Part shown: in pieces, positions 1 to 13,800 of the stretch
Layout: each line of letters starts with the position of its first letter
How positions within the stretch are numbered: the stretch's first letter is position 1
Program-made: the position numbers and the translations under genes
Notes under the pieces: model-generated
What the model saw: the letters and a program-made list of their open reading frames with translations, nothing else
Database searches by the model: none
Told to the model about the DNA's origin: nothing
NCBI GenBank assembly: GCA_951640165.1
Contig: OX621265.1
Span: 15,823,001-15,887,000, forward strand
Direction: 5' to 3'
Length of the DNA: 64,000 nucleotides
From: Pseudoips prasinana
Lineage: Eukaryota > Arthropoda > Insecta > Lepidoptera > Nolidae

Positions 1-37
1 ACATCTCGATCAGAGTAAGTTGCAACCCCATCAGGCC

Positions 38-607
38 TTAACACAAATACAACGTATAAAAATTCACAACAATAATCGAGGTACATAGTAGCAAAAACAA
101 ATAAAAACAACGCTTATTCTTATTCTTCTGGGGGCGGCTATTTCCAGTCCCCGGAGGTCCTGGTAACACTGCGTCCAGCGATGAACTATTGTGCTCACCG
201 CTCCAACTAACATCCCTGTCTAACCCGGCAACATAGATAAATTGCAGAATATTTCTGGCAGGAGTATCGATAACATCGTCCTGGTGTTGGCCCAGGACGG
301 TGTTACGTTTATGCATCAGTGGCTCACAGTGACAGAGCAGATGTAGAGGTGTTTCGTCTGCGTTATTGCAGAATCTACACACTCTACAGTCTCCGATGCC
401 CACCGTGGACAGGTATTTCCTGAGACGGCAATGTCCCGTTAACACCCTAGTTATGATGCATAAATTCCTCCTTTTAAGCGCGAGGGCTTCGTTCGCAGTT
501 TTGTGGTCGTAGCCCTTGATAGCTTCCTGTTGGCAATGGTTCCTTAGGGTGAGTTGGACTGTGCTTTTTCGTATTCCGCATATCGGCTCAGGGCCGCATT
601 GGACCAA
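38..607 (-). pseudogene. LINE C-terminal fragment with a Cys/His motif
   Basis: The open stretch carries VLTGHCRLRKYL, then CRVCRFC and HLLCHCEPL. This is the Cys/His-containing end found downstream of reverse transcriptase and RNase H in insect non-LTR retrotransposons. A related fragment on the + strand at 45075-45389 has [12 protein letters not shown]. No RT domain is present, so this is a truncated relic. The last residues toward 38 are low-complexity and probably not part of the element. Confidence 0.6.
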
Positions 608-854
608 TTTAGTTCCAGTCCGTGCAAGTTCGTCGGCACTTTCGTTAAAACAACGCTTAGGACCTATTCGAGTAATGGCATTATTCGATTTGGTTTATGA
701 CATTAATTGTTGTATAAAAAAGAAACGTATACATTACAAAATGTATAGTAAAGGAAAACCACTCATGACAGTAACCAGAAACCAGACCACATGTGGTTCA
801 AGTTTTTAATATATTACCTCATATATCAAAACAATGCACTAGGCTGTTGAGTGA

Positions 855-912
855 TTGGTGCTATTCGTGGACAAAAATGGAAAAATAAATTTGTATCCAC
901 GAATAGCACCTG
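855..912. repeat. Short hairpin
   Basis: GGTGCTATTCGTGGA at the left pairs with TCCACGAATAGCACC at the right. Further partial copies of the motif (tgcccttcgtgga, ggtgctattcg) follow up to 985. Confidence 0.6.
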
Positions 913-1014
913 CCAAAAATATTGATAGGTGCCCTTCGTGGACTAAGCTTGGTGCTATTTGCGCCGGTGCTATTCGGACGAGTGCTCTAAATGGACTACG
1001 TAATTTTTAGTGTT

Positions 1015-1640
1015 CCGTATCCAAAGGGTAAAACGGGGCTCTATTACTAAGACTTCGCTGTCTATCTGTCCGTCTGTCACCAGCCTGTATCTCATGAACC
1101 GTGATAGTTGGACAGTTGAAATGATCACAGATGATGTATTTCTGTTGCCGCTATAACAAAAAAAAACTTGTGTGGACTTATGTACACGCGTTAGAAGTTA
1201 TACTTCTTAATATACAACTTGAACATAGTTATCAATTTTCATACCACCTAGAACTAACGTTACGCTGTTATTTTTATGATGCGCGCGCATCGTAAAAATT
1301 CACTCTCATACATTTTCATACCACCTAGAACTAACTTCATGCTGTTATTTTTAAGATGCGCGCGCATCGTAAAAATTCACTCTCATACCACCTAGAACTA
1401 ACTTCATGCTGTTAAATTTTTTGGTGTCGGTGTGCGCGCGCATCGTAAAAATTCACTCTCATCATTTTTCTCCATCGCGCCAAAAGAAGTATAACTTCAA
1501 AAATACTAAAAAACAAATAAAATAAATATTTAAGGGGGCTCTCATACAACAAACGTGAATTTTTTGCTCGTTTTATAGACAATGGTACGGAACCCTTTGT
1601 GCGCGAGTCCGACTCGCACTTGGCCGGTTTTTAAAACACC
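1015..1640 (+). repeat. Dispersed lepidopteran repeat ending in the TCGCACTTGGCCGGTTTTT motif
   Basis: The ends ttccgtatccaaagggtaaaac and gactcgcacttggccggttttt also bound copies at 16170-16885 and, inverted, at 30745-31320. Here the inside holds about three tandem copies of a 65-70 bp unit with the core gatgcgcgcgcatcg. It lies upstream of the first micro-exon. Confidence 0.65.
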
Positions 1641-1812
1641 AACAACCTAGCAGGAGTAAATTACTGATATCATAGACAACAACATTTGTTCTAACACTTT
1701 TTCAAAACCGAGAATTTTTTTTTTGTCTGTTTTCGGAAAAGTCGTAGAACAAATGTTGTTGTTTATTATGTTACTAATCTACTCCTGCGAGGTTGTTGGT
1801 GTTTTACAAATG
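1636..1812. mobile_element. Foldback element with AACACCAACAACCT ends
   Basis: The left arm (aacaccaacaacctagcaggagta) is the inverse of the right arm (tactcctgcgaggttgttggtgtt). The arms are about 75 bp and flank a T-rich loop. The same arm sequence is tandemly amplified at 10193-10765. Confidence 0.75.
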
Positions 1813-1880
1813 AACGTATGTATGTATGTGTAATGTATATTTCTTAATAATATTTACAAATATTACTTATCCAATTTCAG

Positions 1881-1889
1881 CCTACAGAA
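1881..1889 (+). CDS. Micro-exon 1 (9 nt, PTE)
   Basis: CCTACAGAA lies between the acceptor ccaatttcag and the donor gtaagt. It is the first exon I can support. A palindromic element (1636-1812) and LINE remnants lie upstream, so earlier exons are probably outside the window. Confidence 0.75.
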
Positions 1890-4800
1890 GTAAGTTATAG
1901 TAACATATAAACTAATATTATTACTTGTGTAAAATTTTATTAGTTTTTAGAATTTTAATTAGCTTTTACTTAAATCCCATAAGGGTGCCCGCAGGTATTA
2001 GTCGTTTAAATTAAGCTATTGGCCGGCGCCTTTTGCGCAAGCCAACTGCTCGTTGTTTTCAATTCTTTCATTTTATTATACGATTATTTAAGATTCGTCG
2101 ATCGGCAACGTGTCTTAAAGTTTTAAACATAAAAATTAATTTCCGCAATCGACCGACTAGATTGTTAATATGGTACTTGAAAGTTAGACACTGGTCCACT
2201 GTAATGCCGAGATACTTTACGCAGTCCGACCGTTCAAGTGAAGTACATGAACATTGCGAGCGCGCATGCCCGCAAGTATGGGCCGTAATGGCAAAAGTAG
2301 GCGAAGGCAAGAGGTCAAGTCTGTGGGCATACGTAATGTATGTAGTTTTGTTTACGTTTAGGGTTAGAGAGTTATATTGGAGCCATTCACTGACGCTGTT
2401 TACACCAGTCTGGGCAAAGCTGAAAACCTCATCCCAGCTGCCTCCATAGAAGGAAAGTGCTGTGTCATCGGCGAAAGTGACAATTTTTCCATTTAGTAGT
2501 TGGATCTGGCAGAGGTCATTAATATACATAAGAAACAACGTGGGTCCGATGATGCTCCCCTGCGGAACGCCATATTCAATTGGCAGCTCCTTACTAATTC
2601 TCTGACCAATCTTGACACTCTGTCCTCTGTTGGAGAGGTAATTTGTCATAAGTTTAAGGGGAGTACCCCTTATACCATAGTGTTCTAATTTTTTTATCAG
2701 CAGTGGAATAGAGACCGTGTCGAAAGCCTTTGCTAAATCTAGGAAGACCGTTAGACATTTTTGTTTTTTGTCTATATTTGCAACGATCGAGTGTAAGAGA
2801 TCGTGTACTGCGTCACTGGTGGACTTGCCGCGACGAAAACCAAACTGATTGGTCGAGAGGATGTTGTTATTCTCTAAAAATGTAACCAGTCGGTTATTTA
2901 TAAGGCGCTCTAATATCTTAGATAATGTAGGCAGAATGGAGATTGGTCGAAAGTTTTCGACACGGTCTCTCTCGCCACTCTTATGAATGGGTCTAATAAG
3001 TGCAACTTTAAATGCTGAAGGAAATATACCTGTTGTGAATGAAAGGTTGCATATATGTGTGATGGGAAAGCTGAGTATGTTTTGGTACCTTTTAATGATT
3101 TTGCTAGAGATTTGATCGATACCTGTGGTAGACTTATCTTTTAATCCCTGAATAGTACGAAGTACCTCTTCCACGTCAATAGGTAGTAAAACAAGTGAAT
3201 TAAGAGGCGATGGACTGATGAAGTTGGATTGGAGTGAATTTGATTGGACGGGCATAGTAATCTGCTCAGCAAGTTTACTCCCAATCGTAGCAAAATATTC
3301 ATTGACGTCATTAATGCTCCTGTCTGGATTACCATTAGATATGAGGCAGGCAGAATGGTCTGTTTTTTTGTCTGTGCCGTTTATTTCCTTGACAATCTCC
3401 CACAACCGTTTTCCATCGTTCTTAGCCTTTTCGATCTCATTTTTCTCATAATTGCGTTTTGCTCTTTTTAATAGATTAGCACAAAAATTCCGATAGCGCC
3501 TGTATGTAACCCTAGCTACCTCATTTGTGGGGTCACTTTTTACTTTTTTGTATAATCTGTCTCTATTTTTCATGACGCGCAATAAGCCCTCAGATACCCA
3601 TGGTTTAATTATTCTTTTTCTGTTGGAAATTTTCACCACACTTGAGTTGTTTTTTATAGCTGATGATAGGGAGGATACAAGCAGATCAGTTGCGATATCA
3701 GGATCACTGCAGTCGCTAATGGAATGGAAGTTTATGTTTCTAACAGTTTCGTCTAGGCCGGGATAGTCAATTTTGTTCGTAGTTAGTTTGGAATACTTTC
3801 GGGGACTAGAGGTACTAAAGCAATAATAATAATTTAATCCAAAATAAATTCCAAAATAGCTTAGTAACTTGCTATTTATTATTTATTTAAGAATTTAATA
3901 AAAATATATGTGACGAAACAGACCGCACGGACGGACTAATTCAAAATATTTGTGTTGCTTTAATAACTGTAATGAACTATGTTTATGTATCGCATTGTGA
4001 GCGTGACAATTACAAGTGTATGTTAATACCCAAGTGCTGAATAAATTTAATTATTTCATTTTGTTTGCTTTTAGTCTCCGGTAAGAATTTTATATAAATT
4101 TTCTTCAGTGTCCTAACTAAAGAGTATTGAAAACAAATCTGTTTAATGTGAAGACACTATACACATATGCTCGCTGAAGCCTATCTTTCTGTGTTGCTTA
4201 ATGACTGTTGTATAATGATTAAAACCGAGACTGCCTCGTTGGTCAAGTGACAGCGTATTCACCCGCAGAAAAGGAGGTCCTGCGTTTAAATCGTGGGTCT
4301 GGCGAAAAGTGATTTTGGTACTTAACTATAAAAAGATAAATTTCTCAGCAACAGCCCGAAGTCTGGGAGTTGGCGGTATTATACCCCTGTACCTCGGAGA
4401 GCACGTAAAGCCATCGGTCTTGTACCTAACCTCTTTTCGGTCGTGTCGCTAGTCGTCCCGTCGGATCATGAGAATGATGGAATAGAAAGTGCTCCTGTGT
4501 TTGCCTACACACTTGAGCACTATAATATGTCCCGGGTAGTCATTGAGAATGGCCGCCGTGATCGAAATTCTGCTAGGAGGATATTGTTATTATTATTTTA
4601 TTTTTCTTTATATAACAGATTACTTATTACTGAAAATGAATTTATCTATTTCAGCCACCAGTAAGTTTCAATCCTAAAAATAAAAAAGACACCAATTATT
4701 TTCTTTAACTTGCTTTTTAACATATTTTTTTTGTTGTGATATAGAACGTGGTAAGTATTAATATTATTTTTATTAAATACTAGCTGTGCCCGCGACTTCG

Positions 4801-7800
4801 TCCGCGCGTTAATTAGTTTATTTAGTTTTTTTAGTAAAATAAAAACTTTTTCTAAAATAAAAGTAGCCTAAGTTACTCCTTATTACATCAGCTACCTGCC
4901 AATAAAAGTCCCGTCAAAATCGGTCCAGCCATTTCAGAGATTAGCCGGAACAAACAGACAGACAGACAGACAAAAATTGTAAAAAATGTTATTTTGGTGT
5001 ATGTACCGTATGTATATTCATATTTATGTAGTAAAAACCGGCTATTTCAATATTACAAACAGACACTCCAATTTTATTTATTTGTATATATTTAAAAGGA
5101 CTAGGTACCACACATGCCAGTGGAATGACAGCCAGTTTCTACGACTGCCATCAATAAGCCACTGATATAAGACGTAGAAAGCCACGGTTCATTATTTCGG
5201 CTTCAGAATGTGTAGAACTGTCACGCTTCACCCACCGGCCATGTTTGCGGGTAGTTTGCGTGGCATTGTCACCATAGCAACCAAACATGCTGCCGGAATG
5301 CTCGGTGATTATTCCACAGGCATATTCAAATAAAAAATATTCTAAATTCAAAGAATCCATGAAACGGTTACTTTAATATGCAATCGTCATTTGTTTACCC
5401 TACCGTGCAGTGCATGACGTGGCAGTTACTGAGAAACACTGCCAAAAACTCAGTAGGAATCCTTCTTTCTGATTAATTTCATATGACTTAACTTAGAGTG
5501 ACTTCCAATCTACTAGCGACTTAATAGAGAATCCGAGCCTTTTCTCATTAGAATAATAAGAAATTTTATAATTTGCAGAGCAAGAATGCCCGGTGGTACT
5601 TCCACCGGCATACTCAAATTCTAAATTCAATTAATCCTTGAAACGGTTACGTTTGTATGCAATCGTCATTTGTTTACCCTACCGTGCAGTGCACGACGTG
5701 GCGACGTTATTGAGAAACACTGCCAAAAACTCATTAGGAATCTTTTTTAAAACAACCTTTTGTTGAAGATTAATTGCATAGGTATGAGTTAATATAGAGT
5801 GACCTTTAAGCTATTACAGACTTCTTAGCGAACTCTAGAATAGAATAGAACTTTTTTATTCGAGTCGGTCGAGATCAATTCATTTTTTAGTTTCTCGTGG
5901 ATCTTATTCCCGGTGGGGAAGAAAATTTCAGGAGTGGCGAACAAGTAGTATAATTGCAAGTTAGCTAGACATAATTAATTAAACGTATCAGTACATATTT
6001 AGAACTGTGTTATCTAAGCACCGTTCTCTATATCTACCTAGAATAATATCACATTTATTATCACTGTTTTAATTAAAATTTTATTTATTAGGTTACAGTA
6101 AGTATTAATGTATTTTCTTAGCCTTCCAAGAGATGTTTTAGTTCTTGTGACTTTGAATGAAGTCTTTAGCCTTTTCGAAGTCAGACAGTCCTTCTGAATG
6201 CCACTTGGAACGGTTCCACCTTTTCCATCCTTTATAATGTCATTAGTTTATTGATTAAATTCGGGGTTTCCGATTAACAATTTTAGTTCCGTCAACAGAG
6301 CCTCTAGCACGAGTCCTGCAGTTTACTTACTCGATCACACGTACAGTTTCCTCCCATACATTGAGCACCAGCGCCTCTCGCGGAAACTATTAAGAACTAA
6401 AACTCTGGTGCTCAATGTATGGGACGAAACTGTACGTGTGATCGAGTAAGTAAACTGCAGGAACTCGTGCTAGAGGCACAGAACTCACTATAGTCCAACA
6501 GCTTACAGCACAGTTATGAAATATCACCAGCTTCTCGGCCTCTTTATAAACACATTGTGTTTATTTTAATTAATTAATATTAACTAATTAAGTACGTTAA
6601 GGAGAGTGCCCTGATTCCCAAGATACAAGTTTACTTAGTTTGGGAATCAGGAACTACAACTTTTTAAATTATTTGTTTTGTGTGAAAATAAACAATTTTT
6701 AACTTAACTTTAATAAATATTATATTGTATTTTTTAAACGGATAATAACTCAGTTTGTTTTATTATTTTAGGATAACAACGTAAGATTTTTTAAACTATT
6801 ATTTATCAATTAGTACTTAATAAGTTCTATTTTTGAATATTTACTTAGGTATCAATAGACTGTATTATTATTCTTGGCATATTTTATTGTATTGAATTTT
6901 ATTTCATATAATTTTTAACTATTTTTATAAATTATGATAATTTCCGTTCTGTCTATAACTTTAATTTGAGGCAGGGTATTTTCGCCCTCTAATTTGTAAT
7001 AATGCTGATAAATTCCGCTTACTTAACTTTGATTTAGATTTAAGATTAAATTTACTTTAGATTTAACTTAGATAGAAGAACTTAGATAGAAGAACTTAAT
7101 ATAGATTTAAGATTTTTAGCTTGACAAAGAATTTGATTTAAATTCGATCTAACATAATATTTTTCTTTTCATGCTATAATTCCGGTTTCATCAATGGTAT
7201 GTGACTTTTTTGAGAAATTTAATTAACATAATAATACTTGAGTATAGTTTATTTATTTTAAATTATTAATTTACAGATAGGGCGTAAGTATCATCAATCA
7301 TATAAATATAGTATCTTAATAGTGATTATAATAAAACTTAAATATGAAATGTCCAGATTTAACGAGTTTTCTGATAAATCTCATTGATATTGCTTTATTA
7401 TTTTGGGAGGTACGCTTAAACAATTGTTTTTAAAATCCTATTAAAGAAAACAGTTCTTGCAATAAAAATAAAGATTTTCAGAAATCGATCAAATAATTTT
7501 AATAAAATTAATTGGAGTTGAGACATTTCTGGGAAGTAGATTTGCTTAAGCCTCATGTACGGCAAACGATTGTTTTCAAGAGTCGTGAGCAAAATAAGCG
7601 AAACTCAGTCGCCAAGTTCTTAAATATTAATGGATTTTTTTATTTTAGGAGCCAGTAAGTAATACTTTTTATTCTAGAATTAAGTCCTAATAAATTAATA
7701 AAACAAAAATGATAACAATAATTTAGTCATGGAGGCTAATTTCGAAGTGGACTATTGTTATGACGGGGAAATAATTATAGTGTACGAGTGTGTGCCAACG

Positions 7801-10800
7801 TAAATGCACTCTCTATACTCTTATATACGTGATCCAGTGGGAGTGACAAATCAAAATTGCCAGTTAGAGGTTATTTGCATGCTCTACATGTATGATTTCA
7901 AGACAGACTCGTGATATTAGAGTTGTTTAAATATTAGGTCATTAATTTATCATAAAAAATCTGCTTAATTTACGGGGTCCATATTGGCTCACCTAAATTT
8001 CTTTACACAAAATTGTTCTACCTAATGATTTGTAATCCGAATGATCACTCTTCCTAAAATATTTCATCCTAAAGTTTTCGTTCATACTATTTGTACTGCT
8101 ATCGGCGATGTTCATAACACTCATGTTTCCGAAAATTGTAATGAACAATATCATTAATGTAAATAATTATGTTTAAATTTCTACTATTTTGTTATCATAA
8201 CGCTTTTATCCCTAAACATAATTACCCTAATATTTTCAGAAATAAATATTTAACTAGTGTAATAAAAAATATTTGGGTCGGAGATGATAGTATCTACCGC
8301 TCGGCGGTCGCTGCCGCGGCACGCTCGCTACGCTAACTCACCTTCGCGCGCTAAATGGTCGCGGTTCTAACCCAAGCGCGTCAAGTCCTAGCGGGTGTAC
8401 TACCGGTTGATCTTGAAGTTCAAAGACGAGCAGCAATGTATTATTCTACGCGCGATAATTTAGAAAATGATTTCTTATCATTACGCAACCGTGCGAAAAT
8501 AACCAGGCTATTTATTCCAATAGCTGACTTAAATAACGAACTACTAAATGAATGGCAATGTAGATGGAATACGTCAACCAAGGGTCGCCATCTGCACCAG
8601 TTCTTTCCGGACGTACGCGAACGGTTAAATAAAACTTGGCCAATCATAGACCATTGTGTTGCACAATTTCTTACCGGACACGGCAATTTTAAAAGTAAAT
8701 TGTATAGTTTCAAATTAGTATCTTCACCAATCTGTCTGTGCTCAACATCCAGTAACGAATATGAACAAACTGCTCACCACATCCTGTGGGAGTGTGATCT
8801 CTGGCAAAATCAGCGTGATATTATGTTAAACAGCTTGCAACCAATATCTGGAGTAGTTTATTATACGGATCTTGTAGCAACAAGGAACAACTTCCGTGCG
8901 TTTAAGCGTTTTTGCCATACCTACTATTGGAATCAAATATAACAGCTCACTTAGGACCCTTAAATTGATCCTCGGTGCTTTTGCAGCTGGCTTCTCTAGT
9001 TGCAAATCTCTCATTTTATGAGGCTATAGCCTCTTTACATCATTCTGTCTCCCGCTTTGCTCTGGAGGGAGGTGGAACTATTTATTTTCTAACTCCTCCT
9101 TTTTTCTGTTTCTGATTAAATTTGTTGCGGGATCCAAGACAGTTAAAGCGATTCCCCGGGACATGCCTGAGCTTCACCGCTCAGTGTCATTTCATTGTGT
9201 GCCACTGTTGATCCTGGCTTACAGGAGTTGCAGTGGTGGGTAAGAGGGAGGGACTAGTCCCGTCTACAATAAAAAAATAAAAAAAAAGGTTCTAACCCAA
9301 CCTAAGCCAAATTATTGAATTATTTCATAAAAGTACAAAAATAGATATGACTTTGAATAATAGTGTAAAAGATGGTTCTGTTGAGTAAATATAGGAACAA
9401 ATAAAAGTATAATAGATGTTTATTGCTACTGACATTATGAAGTTGAATGCTTCGGAATTATGAACATTAGAGACAGTGTATTTAGGAATTGTGATTGTTA
9501 GGATGAAAAATGTTAGGAAGAACATTTTCGGATTTCCAATTATCGGAGTTGAAAAGTTAGATGAACTTTGGCGCACCCAAATTTTCGACTACTGTAACTA
9601 AGCTATAGGATCGATACCTTCCTCCGCATCGTCCAGAGTAAAAGTGCCCAGAAGGCCATACTATTAGTTTTTATTCATTATAAGCAAATTAATATTTAAA
9701 ATTAATCTGAGTTTTATTTTTGCAATAGAGACTCTTCAGTTAAATATTTACTATATTGAACTAAAAAGTCTCTACTAAAAGGCATTTTAATTTTGTGCTT
9801 AAATCTAACCTATTTTAATTGATTTTCTCAGCTTTCCGTAAGTATTACTCAATATTTATATTTGATACTTAACGTTTATTTTCAAATAATATTTTCATCG
9901 TAAATTATTATTAGTATTTCATAATTCGAATTTCTTTTTTTTTTCAGACTTTGGTAAGTTTATTACTCAAATCGGTGACTATAGCAGATTGAATTTGGCC
10001 ATAATTTTATTTCTTGTTTTTTGATACAAATGTTTACGTCTATTTTTACAGATAGAGGTAAATATACCAATATACCTATTTAAAACGAGTCTATTTTCTT
10101 TTGGATTTCTTTTTAACTATTATCGTTTACAGCCTATTTATATTTAGTGACTTATGTTGTATGTGACTTATAAAACTTACTGTGTTACTTATAAAACACC
10201 AACAACCTCGCAGGACAAGATAGCTAACACCATAAGCAACAACTTTTGTTCTACGAGTTCGGACATAACTCAATACATATATAGAGTTACTTGTAAAACA
10301 CCAACAACCTCGAAGGAAAAGATAGCTAACACCATAAGCAACAACTTTTGTTCTACTAGTTCGGACATAACTCAATACATATATAGAGTTACTTGTAAAA
10401 CACCAACTACCTCGCAGGACTAGATAGCTAACACCATAAGCAACAACTTTTGTTCTACAAGTTCAGACATAACTCAATACATATATAGAGTTACTTGTAA
10501 AACACCAACTACCTCGCAGGACAAGATAGCTAACACCATAAGCAACAACTTTTGTTCTACGAGTTCAGACATCTTAAAACATATATAGGGTTACTTGTAA
10601 AACACCAACAACCTCGCAGGACAAGATAGCTAACACCATAAGCAACAACTTTTGTTCTACGAGTTCAGACATCTTAAAACATATATAGGGTTACTTGTAA
10701 AACACCAACAACCTCGCAGGACAAGATAGCTAACACCATAAGCAACAACTTTTGTTCTACAACTTTTGATAATTTGTTAGATTTTATTTTCGTACTACTA

Positions 10801-13800
10801 TAAATATTAATAATATTCCCGCTTGAATTTACATAACTATATGCACTACGCAGACATTCCTGCTGCCAATTTGCAAAGAAAGTTTTCAGATTTGCCTACA
10901 CCAAGCCGTAAAATTAACAAGATAAATATCTGGCAAAGAAAGTGTCATTATTATTAGCAGTCCAATCGCGCGCAAGCCGAGTCGTAAGTACCGCAAAAAC
11001 TTGTATATTATTTTTTTTATTTTTCATGTATTGAGTAATGTGCGAACTCGTAGAACAAAAGTCGTTGCTTATGATGTTAGCTATCCAGTTCTGCGAGGTT
11101 GTTGGTGTTTTACAAGTAACCCTATATAGGTGTCAATTGTTGTGATTAGTACACACGGCTACATATCAAGCTATATATTTCCAGTATAAGCTGATCCCGC
11201 GTTGTATAGGATTTTCATACAATGATAGGTCAGCTTATAATGGAAAATATAGCTTGATAATATGTCGCCGTGTGTACCTAAAGACAACGAGATAATAGCC
11301 TGAGCGCAGTAGCGAGGGTACTTTTGATTTAAACATTTGAACGGAGAACAAAAGAACAATGATTTGTATATTATATGTGCGCCCATAACTGTAATGTACC
11401 CTCAAAGAATTATACTAAACATATACGTTTCTCTATTTTTTAGAAAGAAGTAAGTTATGTGTTTATATCATAATATTAATACGTGAAGTAAAAACTTTGT
11501 ACCCCTTTTTGCGAAAATTGCATGGACGGTGGAGTAATTAATTTGGAACAGTTAAAGTTCATATGGAGAAGGAGTGCAGAAAGCAAATATTTTTATATAA
11601 TATGCATTAGAAGTAAATTGATTTAATAAAAAGAAACATTACACACACTACCATAATTTTGACACTCTGACAAACTGAGTGTCAAAACTGAGAACACATT
11701 AATATTATTTGTTTTGAGAGTTTTGGCGCCAACGCGGAAAAAGACGCATCAGGGCATTGGTTCATTTTCAAAAACTGGTGTATATTCAAGATTTTATGAG
11801 TAAATATGGTGGATTTTTAGACATAACATCATGGACAACGTACACAAGTGGAGGAAAGTGCCATATTGCATAGTGAATTGCTATTTTCTGTGTTGAATCT
11901 AAAACTCCATATAAACCTCTAGTAAAGTCTCCACTGCTTTTCTGGGGTACTAGAAGACAAGGACTGCGTATGACTTAACTGTGACGGACTTTACTTGACA
12001 TGACGAAAATAAATGAAATAATAATATATTTTACGGAAGGCTCATAAGGCCGAAGAACCCAGAGCCGTAAAACTGAATTAAAAAAAAAATGTTTTAATGT
12101 ATATTTCTTTTAATAATAGAACCTTAATGGTTGAATTTCGAACAAGTGCGATATTTAATATAATAATTAGCCACTTCAAGAAAAAAATTAAATGTGTTTG
12201 GCTAAATATGGCATAATTATTATAAATGATGAGGAACGGAAGTGTATTTTATATGCGTTTTATTGATATTAATTGATTAGAAATATTAAATAAGAAAATT
12301 AATAATAAATCGTTTATCATTTGATTTCAGTATGAGGTAATGTTATAAAAATGAATAAAATTATATATTTATAATAATAATAAAAAGAAAAACATATATT
12401 AGGACCGCCCATTGTAGATTATATTCAATGTTTTATTGTGCCCTTTTTTGTGTACAATAAAGTGAATTGTATTATTTTATTTTTTCTTACAAGTACGAGT
12501 AATGTATTAATTTCAAGTATTTTTAACCTCCGAATTAAATTATTTGTAGCTGCCAGTAAGTAAACTCGTTGTAGTTTTAGTATAAATATTAGCTATACAA
12601 TGCGTCTGCTGTGTGGTGACGGCGACAAATATCGGAATCAGAATATCATCACCCCATCTCATACCGTGGGGGGCGTAGAAGTCGACCCGAGGGAATATCT
12701 ACCAGAGGATGGGCAGCAGCTTCCTTCTGATTACTATGACCATCTTACTGCGATCGCCAACCCGTCTGCCAAGCGTGGCGATTATGGCATATCGCCCCAA
12801 GACGATTCTTGAGAGAGGCTTGTCCAGCAGTGGACTTATTTAGCTGTAATGATGATACAATGCGTAAATTATAGGTATTTTACGCACTGTTTACCTAATA
12901 TTAATAGCTTTCAGTTATAAATAGTGTTTATTTAAGTATTTTCTATATGAGGATAATTTTAACGAGGTAGGGCATAGAGTCCATTCGCTTAAAGAGCAGC
13001 CCGACTGGGGAAGTACCTTTCACACGACATTCCTTAATGCTCTTTGCTTTTCTTGCTTGTTTTTCTTATGAAACAATTCTTTACGTGACAATTATTTTTC
13101 ATTTATACTCATACTTATTAACTTTGTTCTATAATACATATCAATGGCGTTGTTCCCTACGGTACATATACAACTTTGAGCTTCGGAAAGTTATAATAAA
13201 AATGTGACTAATATTTTTAACACTTCTGTTTAGGACGGCGTAAGTACAAGAGTCACTTAATATTAAAATGTTTATTTCACCTTTTTAGGCACTCAGAAAA
13301 ATAAATATGATTGGTGTAGAAAATCAAGTTTTATTACAATAATGCCCAGTAGTAAACCCTACCGATGGGGATTATCATTATATTCAAAAAAACCCCACTC
13401 GTTAAATAAAAATGCAATTATTCTGTTATTATTTTTTGTAAAATTTTATCATTTCATAATAATTTAACATGAATTATGGTAATTTTTCAGAAAGTCGTAA
13501 GTCTATATTTATCATTGAAAACTGCATTGAATTAATTAATTATTTAATGGACATTGGTAATAAAATATTATGTTTATTGCAGCATTTATTCGTAAGTTAT
13601 TGTTGAATTATTATAATTCGATTACATTATGTCTTTTTCTAATTTATGAATACATTATTCTATGACTATTTAATTTTTTTTGAATTTTGTGATATATAAT
13701 ATTATTTTTAATTATTGGTGGAAATGGAAATTAATATATTGATTTGTTTTTCATGCTTGCTGCAGATGGAGGTAAATATTAATGCTATTTACGTTTTTGT

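Noticed and set aside
4104..4130. Acceptor-like ttttcttcag with TGTCCTAACTAAAGA before gtattg
   Set aside because: Contains TAA in phase 0 and lacks a good donor.
5570..5600. Acceptor-like aatttgcag followed by AGCAAGAATGCCCG and gtggta
   Set aside because: 14 nt long, with a weak donor and no support from spacing.
10128..10150. Acceptor-like tatcgtttacag followed by CCTATTTATATTTA and gtgact
   Set aside because: The length of 14 nt breaks the frame and phase 0 reaches TAG.
10127..10423. ORFs of 82 and 89 codons on both strands
   Set aside because: They translate the 102-bp tandem array and have no coding features.
10193..10765. CRISPR-like array
   Set aside because: The repeats are direct and contiguous with no unique spacers, and the context is an animal nuclear genome.
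12913..12935. Possible 9-nt exon TTATAAATA after gctttcag
   Set aside because: It holds TAA in phase 0 and the donor gtgttt is poor.
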